Assembly (NCBI RefSeq): GCF_040958095.1 | Contig: NC_091219.1 | Coordinates: 28,883,850 to 28,947,849 of the forward strand | Length of the DNA: 64,000 nt | Source of the DNA: Procambarus clarkii | Lineage: Eukaryota > Arthropoda > Malacostraca > Decapoda > Cambaridae | Direction: 5' to 3' | Shown here: piece by piece, positions 58,713-64,000 of the stretch | Layout: the number at the start of each line of letters is the position of its first letter | How positions within the stretch are numbered: the stretch's first letter is position 1 | The notes under the pieces: model-generated | Database searches by the model: none | What the model was told of the DNA's origin: nothing | What the model saw: only the letters and a program-made list of their open reading frames with translations | Program-made: the position numbers and the translations under genes

Positions 58713-60214
58713 CTTCCCATATCTCTTCCTTTTTTCCATTTATTGTGTCCCAATTTACCAGTTATATTTCTTATTTTTCTTTAATTCTAGTTTTTCGGTC
58801 TAGAGAGAGACTTTCTCCAATTCCCCAAGTCACTGACCCGTGTCTGATGTGTTGCTCCTCTATTCTCCAGAGCACTATATTTAGTTTCTACAATGTTAGC
58901 GTGTCCATTTGATACTTTCCCACTATAGATTGTACATGTGTTTGTTTTCGTTGCTCTGTTGTCTGAAATCCTCACTGTTCCCTTTCATAGTGCAGCATAA
59001 CTATGAAAAAAAAATAGTTAAAGTAGAGAAATGAACAATATGAGATGCATTTGTGGTGTTAAGAGGATTGTGAGTAATAACAAAAATACAGAGGGTCAAA
59101 AATCAGTAAATGATAAGAATGAGGGGAGGGTATCAAGATGGTTTAGTCATATCAAATGAATGGATGGTAGTGGTAATGTGTATTCAGGTAAAACAAAGTA
59201 GAAGAGGAAGGCAGACATAATGAGCAAGTAAGCAGAAATGTTTGGTTGTGTGATGATGTGCTAAATGTGAATGTATGGAGGGTGTCATTTTTAAGTACAG
59301 TATTTTTTAAACTTGTTTCCTACACTGCTCCAGTTTTTCTTCCTAGATAATGCCTCCCCACCTCATTATTTGTTTTCCAATATAATGATAAATGTACAGT
59401 ATCATAAACTTGTATTGTCTTTAACAGTAAACAAATTAATTTGAAATGTATGCAGTTAAACAACCTCATACACACGTACTCATAATTAAGGAAATAAATT
59501 CATAATCTTAATATCAATAGTATTTAATAAGTTGTAAATGTCTATAATATTGTTTTAAAGAATATAGGTTCTAATCAATACAGTTCATCATATATAAAAT
59601 AATTGAACAACATTTGTGTTCTTACAAATTCATAAGCAGATTAGAAATACTGTACAATATTGATAAATTAGTTTGTTAAACAAATTCAGTATATCACAGA
59701 TACATGTAATAACAGCACAATCATGTACACGAGAACCAAATCTCTGTATTAGCTCTGGCAAACTTTAAATCCAATATACTTCAATATAAACTTATTTTTG
59801 ACTGAAAAAATCAATCTAAATCAAATAATTATACATCTACCTCATATAGATTGTGCACACTCTGCTTGCACAAGTTTTTCATAAATTCCTAGTAATTATG
59901 TCCATAGATGTACATGTAATGTCATTAACCTAAAATTGTCAGAAAGTTTTTCAAATTTATTTTTCATTAATTAATGAAAACACCAGAAATGTAACTTGTT
60001 ACCTTGGAATGTTTTTTATTCTTGAGGATTGGGATACATTGCAAGAGGGATAAAGTGATGTGGGTCATATTGACTCACAAACAGGAAACACAAATCCCCA
60101 AAGTATGCATTTATATACTGTACTGTATATATAATGTTTCTTGGGGACAGGAAGCCTCTGTGTATGTGTATATATATAATTTTATCGAGGTCAAGTACTT
60201 GACGTTCCTCAGGA
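58713..60214. other. DTL-VPS26C convergent intergenic DNA
   Basis: AT-rich. A minus-strand AATAAA at 60018-60013 may end VPS26C. No coding block. Confidence 0.45.
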
Positions 60215-60740
60215 TGCAACCTCTCAACAGCTGACTAACTCTTGGGTACCTATTTACTGCTAGATGAACAGAGGTATCAGGTGCAAGAAAAACAGTGCCC
60301 AGAGGTATCAACTTGCCTGGAAATTTAACGAGTTCAGTCGATTATGAGCCAACATAATCGACTGAAAGGTGAACAGAGACATTAGGCGAAAGGAAACTTG
60401 CCGGACTGTTTCTCTCCTGCCCAGCAATTATACATTAAGAGGAATAAGTGAGAAAAGAAATGGAAATGGTGAATGTTTTAAAAACAAAATTTGATGTCCA
60501 CATTTATGTAAGTCAAAGCTAAAAGTACTGTATGTGGTTTCCCATTGTCAAAAACAGAAAGCCAAGCCTGCATGGCTTATCAAGACCAATGACTAATCTT
60601 CCAAGATTTAACCCATATCAATCTCTTAACTCCCTGGTACTTATTTACAACTAGGTGAATAGTGGTATCAGGTTCAAGGAAAAACTAAGCCCTGAGGTAT
60701 CAACCTCAGCACAAATCCAGTTAATTATGAGCCAACTGCA
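60215..60740 (-). mobile_element. two degraded SINE body copies
   Basis: GGGTACCTATTTACTGCTAG (60244 onward) and GGTACTTATTTACAACTAGG (60636 onward) are two diverged minus-strand SINE bodies. Each is followed by GAGGTATCAAC and a GATTATGAGCCAAC motif. Confidence 0.55.
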
Positions 60741-61611
60741 CTGAGAAATTGATGTGATTTATATCATCAATAATACATAATTTAAACATAAGGATTACAT
60801 GGCAGTGTGTGAATGATGAAAAGGTAAAGCCTAATTAGGTGTGCTTGTGGAAAGCTGCATAGTTAAGTAAGGAAGAGCTGCTCAAGCTTACCATGTTGAG
60901 CAAATGAATTACATGAGCAAGTAGTGAAGAAAGTGTATACTGTACTTATATACCATTGTTAAGAGCATGAGGCCTATTAAGCATTTTTAGAGGCATCCAC
61001 TATCCATGAGCAAGGCTGTTCATGCAGTCACCTAATGGGGCTTAACCTGACTGACCAGGTAACACATACGTAAGTCACTGTGCAATGTATTCAAGTAAAT
61101 TTGAGGAAATGAAGACTAAGATGCTGGACAGACACAATGAAGATTAAGTGTGACTAGAACATATGTTTTAGGAAACAAGACTGGAGTAAAGGTACTGCAT
61201 TGTAGTGTGTGTTAATAATTGACATATTTGTACATGTCAACTCTGAAGTGTGTTAATGTGATGGTGTAGGCGCCCTATAATGCTGTTGAGTACAAACAGC
61301 ATGTTTAAAAAGTGAGCGTAATTTTGTATACCATTAGCTTTCTTTTCCTATACTGTTCTATCTTTTCCAGACAAATTCTTCCCATTCCACAAAGGTAGAA
61401 AACAGATTATGATACTATAATGAATACTGTATGTACATTTTCTAAATTTTCAATTTAAATTGAAAGTGTGATTTCGTGGCATTACTCACAGCTGAGGCAG
61501 CAACTTGGATATCTCTAGGGATACATAGACATTGCAGTCTTATCAATTACATATGTGAATGATCAACTGTGAAACCCAAGACACTCATCTCTGTCTGATA
61601 GTCCTTAAAAT
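60741..61611 (-). other. probable VPS26C 3' UTR or intergenic DNA
   Basis: Adjacent to the VPS26C stop; no coding block or recognised repeat. A long 3' UTR is possible if the 60.0-kb signal is used. Confidence 0.4.
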
Positions 61612-63676
61612 TTAACTGCGTATGAGCTTGATTGGAAATGTCTCTACAACTAAATGATCGTTGTCAAAGATTATCACTATGTTCAGCTCAAATTCTGTAA
61701 AAGAAACAAAAAACAAAAAATTAATAACAGATATAGAAAGTAACAGTTAAGACCAGTGACTTAGATATAAAGAATGACATTCATTACAATACTGTACGTA
61801 CTTTAAACCAGCGGTCGCCAACCTTACGGACCACTAAATTCATACTTTTAAATCCCGCGGACCATTAATATGATCCCATGAACGACTAATAGGGACTTAT
61901 TTCCAACCGTCATTTTTGTTAAGGCAATTATGTACTTGCTTTTGCATATTTTCACGCATTCTTTGAATATATTCAAGTGGTTTCCTAGCTAAATCTGGGT
62001 GCAATTCAAATCGTGTATAAAATAAAAATAATTGTAAGGAGTTATGAGGTCACAATGTGGTATTAGAGAACACACCTGAACTTGGGTAAATATCACACTA
62101 CTGAAAATGTAAAATTGTTATTGAGCTACAAATGGATACAGTATTATGTACATATACAATTTAAGGATTTTGTTTGGTCCATTTTTGGTTCTAAAAACTA
62201 ATCATTGTCTTAAGAACATCTGACAACTCACCAATTTTAAAGCTTGGAGCCACAGTAGTGCTGCAGGTGAACAAACGAGGAAACACCATATAAATTGGAA
62301 TAGCAATGCATCGGCACACATCACCCTCTCCAATTTGTATATTCTGAATCTCGGATGCTAGAAAGAATTACATTAATTATATTAATATTACTACTTATTT
62401 TAGTAGACTAAGCTGTTAAATACTCTAACTCTACTTTGCCAGCAATTACTTGTCATAATTCTATAATTGAATCTGAAAGTCAAACATTATATCCAACAAT
62501 CTGGCAATACAACAATTACATGGTGGTTTTCGAATTACAGTACCAGAAATACAGTGTACATGAGAGGCTTTATTTTAAATACAACTATTATTAATTATTT
62601 ACTATTGTTGGGTTCATTCTCAACTCACAATCAGAAATCTCGGATTCAAATCCCAGACAGGACTGAAGTGGTTGGGCATATTTCCTATCACCTAATGCCT
62701 CTGTTCACCAAGCAGTAAATAGGTGCGTGAGAGTTAGTCAGCTTGTTGTGGGGTTGCATCCTGAAGAGGGTCAGTAGCTCCACCTTGGAAAGATCTCTAT
62801 ATAAGCCTAAGGTTATATATATGCACAGGCTGCCTGTCCTAGACAAAATGAATTATCATTGTTAAGCCATGATTTTCCCAAAATGCAACAACAGTACCAT
62901 AAATTAATCTATGGATTGTCTTCCTAAAAAGTCTTATACAGTACTGTATTTATAAAGCAAATTTATAAATAAATTAAAAAAAAAATTATATGTCTTGTGC
63001 ATACTGTGGTTATGACTTTACTGATAACTACTGCATAATGCCACTTCCCCTATTTATCAGTATTAATGCCAATCACAATAGAGCTTTAAGTCACAGCTAC
63101 AAAATACAGAGAAGCCTCTTAGTCAACAGAATCCAAGGCCACAATTACCTATAAAGTTCATTGTGGTCTAGTACATAATGAATGTGTCGTGGAGGGCCTA
63201 GTATGCGAATTTGATTCCATAAACTTGGAACCTGGACACAATGATTCAAAGATCTTCTCAGCAGATATATCAATATTAGGATTTTTATTGTGCAGAACCC
63301 AAATGCTCAATGTCCCATGTTCACATTAAAACAAGAGGCAACTCACCCTCTCTGGTGTGGCCTTCTGCAGAGCCACATGTCTCCACACGTACCAGCTGAA
63401 GCTCTATGCTGCTGATGCCCCTTTCACACTCACACACTGTCACCTGCAACCCAAACACCAAAATTCGGGTGTACTCTATATATAAAAAAATATTAACAAA
63501 AAAGCATTACCAATGTGAGTTAAAGTACTACATAATAAATTTGCATCTACAATGCAAAACAAGACACCTGCTAAAGCTACCAGTACATGTAAAGCTAATC
63601 CTTACCTCTATTCCTTTGGTAATCTTTAAATAATATGTTGTATTTGTTGCCGAATATGATGTACAAAGTTGGTCCA
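61612..63676 (-). CDS. VPS26C: VPS26C (DSCR3), last four exons; 5' part lies beyond the window
   Basis: Arrestin-fold subunit of retriever (VPS35L-VPS29-VPS26C), which recycles endosomal cargo together with the CCC complex. Minus-strand exons: 63676-63606, 63443-63346, 62357-62232, 61694-61612 (TAA stop). Diagnostic stretches are SSIELQLVRVETCGSAEG, ASEIQNIQIGEGDVCR, IPIYMVFPRLFTCST and EFELNIVIIFDNDH followed by FPIKLIRS, which line up with the C-terminal ~120 residues of animal DSCR3. Splice sites are GT-AG. In exon 63443-63346 the frame set by VETCGSAEG and that needed by the next exon differ by one base. The C run at 63360-63362 is the likely place of a surplus base (assembly error or true lesion). 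The gene runs convergently towards DTL. A minus-strand AATAAA at 60018-60013 is one possible 3' end. Confidence 0.92.
61811..62030 (+). mobile_element. possible hAT-like non-autonomous element end
   Basis: CAGCGGTCGCCAACCTTACG followed by GACCACT resembles the termini of Charlie/Blackjack-type hAT elements. No matching opposite end or 8-bp duplication was identified, so the right limit is arbitrary. It lies in the last intron region of VPS26C (between 61694 and 62232). Confidence 0.4.
62634..62800 (+). mobile_element. degraded SINE
   Basis: It has B-box-like GGATTCAAATCCC, then AAGCAGTAAATAGGTGCGTG and AGTTAGTCAGC, a diverged family A body, in a VPS26C intron. Confidence 0.6.
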
Positions 63677-64000
63677 CTGCCAATACAATATATATTGTAT
63701 TTACATGCACAAAATCACATGCTTTTCCCCACACAATCACTTATACATTACTTTCAATAAATGTACAGTATGATGATATACCTGAATTGTTTCATGCACA
63801 AAATATCTTGTGAATTAGCTGCACCTTGTACACCTGACAAATATGGTAGCTAAGAAACATTTACTTAGCTAACATCTCAAATATTTTCCAATAAACTAGC
63901 TGATATGCTCATGGCATGAAATAAGTGACTAGTTATCTATCTTATTGGATTCATCATCATAATGGTAATGTACATAAAAAGTGGCTATAACTACAGTTTG

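Overview
The window looks like nuclear DNA of a decapod crustacean, most likely a crayfish-like animal. This is an inference from intron-rich animal genes, very dense LINE and tRNA-derived SINE content, long CA/GA microsatellites and foldback repeats; no species-level marker is visible. Coding DNA is a small fraction. Most short open frames are read-through of microsatellites or transposon debris.

Three host genes are supported exon by exon. (1) RpS19, ribosomal protein S19, on the minus strand (CDS 43747 down to 42398; four coding exons plus an upstream TOP-like 5' UTR exon near 46.5 kb). (2) DTL/CDT2, the WD40 substrate receptor of the CRL4 ubiquitin ligase, on the plus strand (eight exons, 47014 to about 57.6 kb). 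It has one GC-AG intron and a piggyBac relic, a tRNA-SINE pair and an RT fragment in its 3.5 kb last intron. (3) The last four exons of VPS26C/DSCR3, a Commander/retriever subunit, on the minus strand (63676 down to 61612). RpS19 and DTL are head to head across about 0.5 kb; DTL and VPS26C are tail to tail. A fourth, tentative minus-strand gene (38.64 to 35.69 kb) is a chain of five exons with good splice sites, a possible 66-codon ORF and a long RNA-like hairpin in its last intron.

Layout: 0-14 kb is simple repeats, CR1-like LINE ends, SINEs and palindromic repeats. 14.6-21.2 kb is a degenerate ~190 bp tandem repeat interrupted by a 2.65 kb internally deleted I-type LINE. That LINE has an uninterrupted ORF1 (with sixteen 8-residue repeats) and 12-bp target-site duplications. 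23.6-27.0 kb is a 1,663 bp tandem duplication of a Tigger element whose HTH and DDE halves lie on opposite strands. 28.3-29.9 kb and 33.0-34.6 kb are two copies of another RNase H-bearing LINE. 29.9-31.2 kb is a foldback element. 39.7-42.0 kb holds an RNase H LINE end between 46-bp direct repeats. 42.4-63.7 kb carries the three host genes. Beyond the tentative gene, no clearly new functional system is evident. The best candidates for follow-up are the 36-kb hairpin with its host transcript, the ORF1 repeat array, and the two apparent single-base surpluses in host exons.
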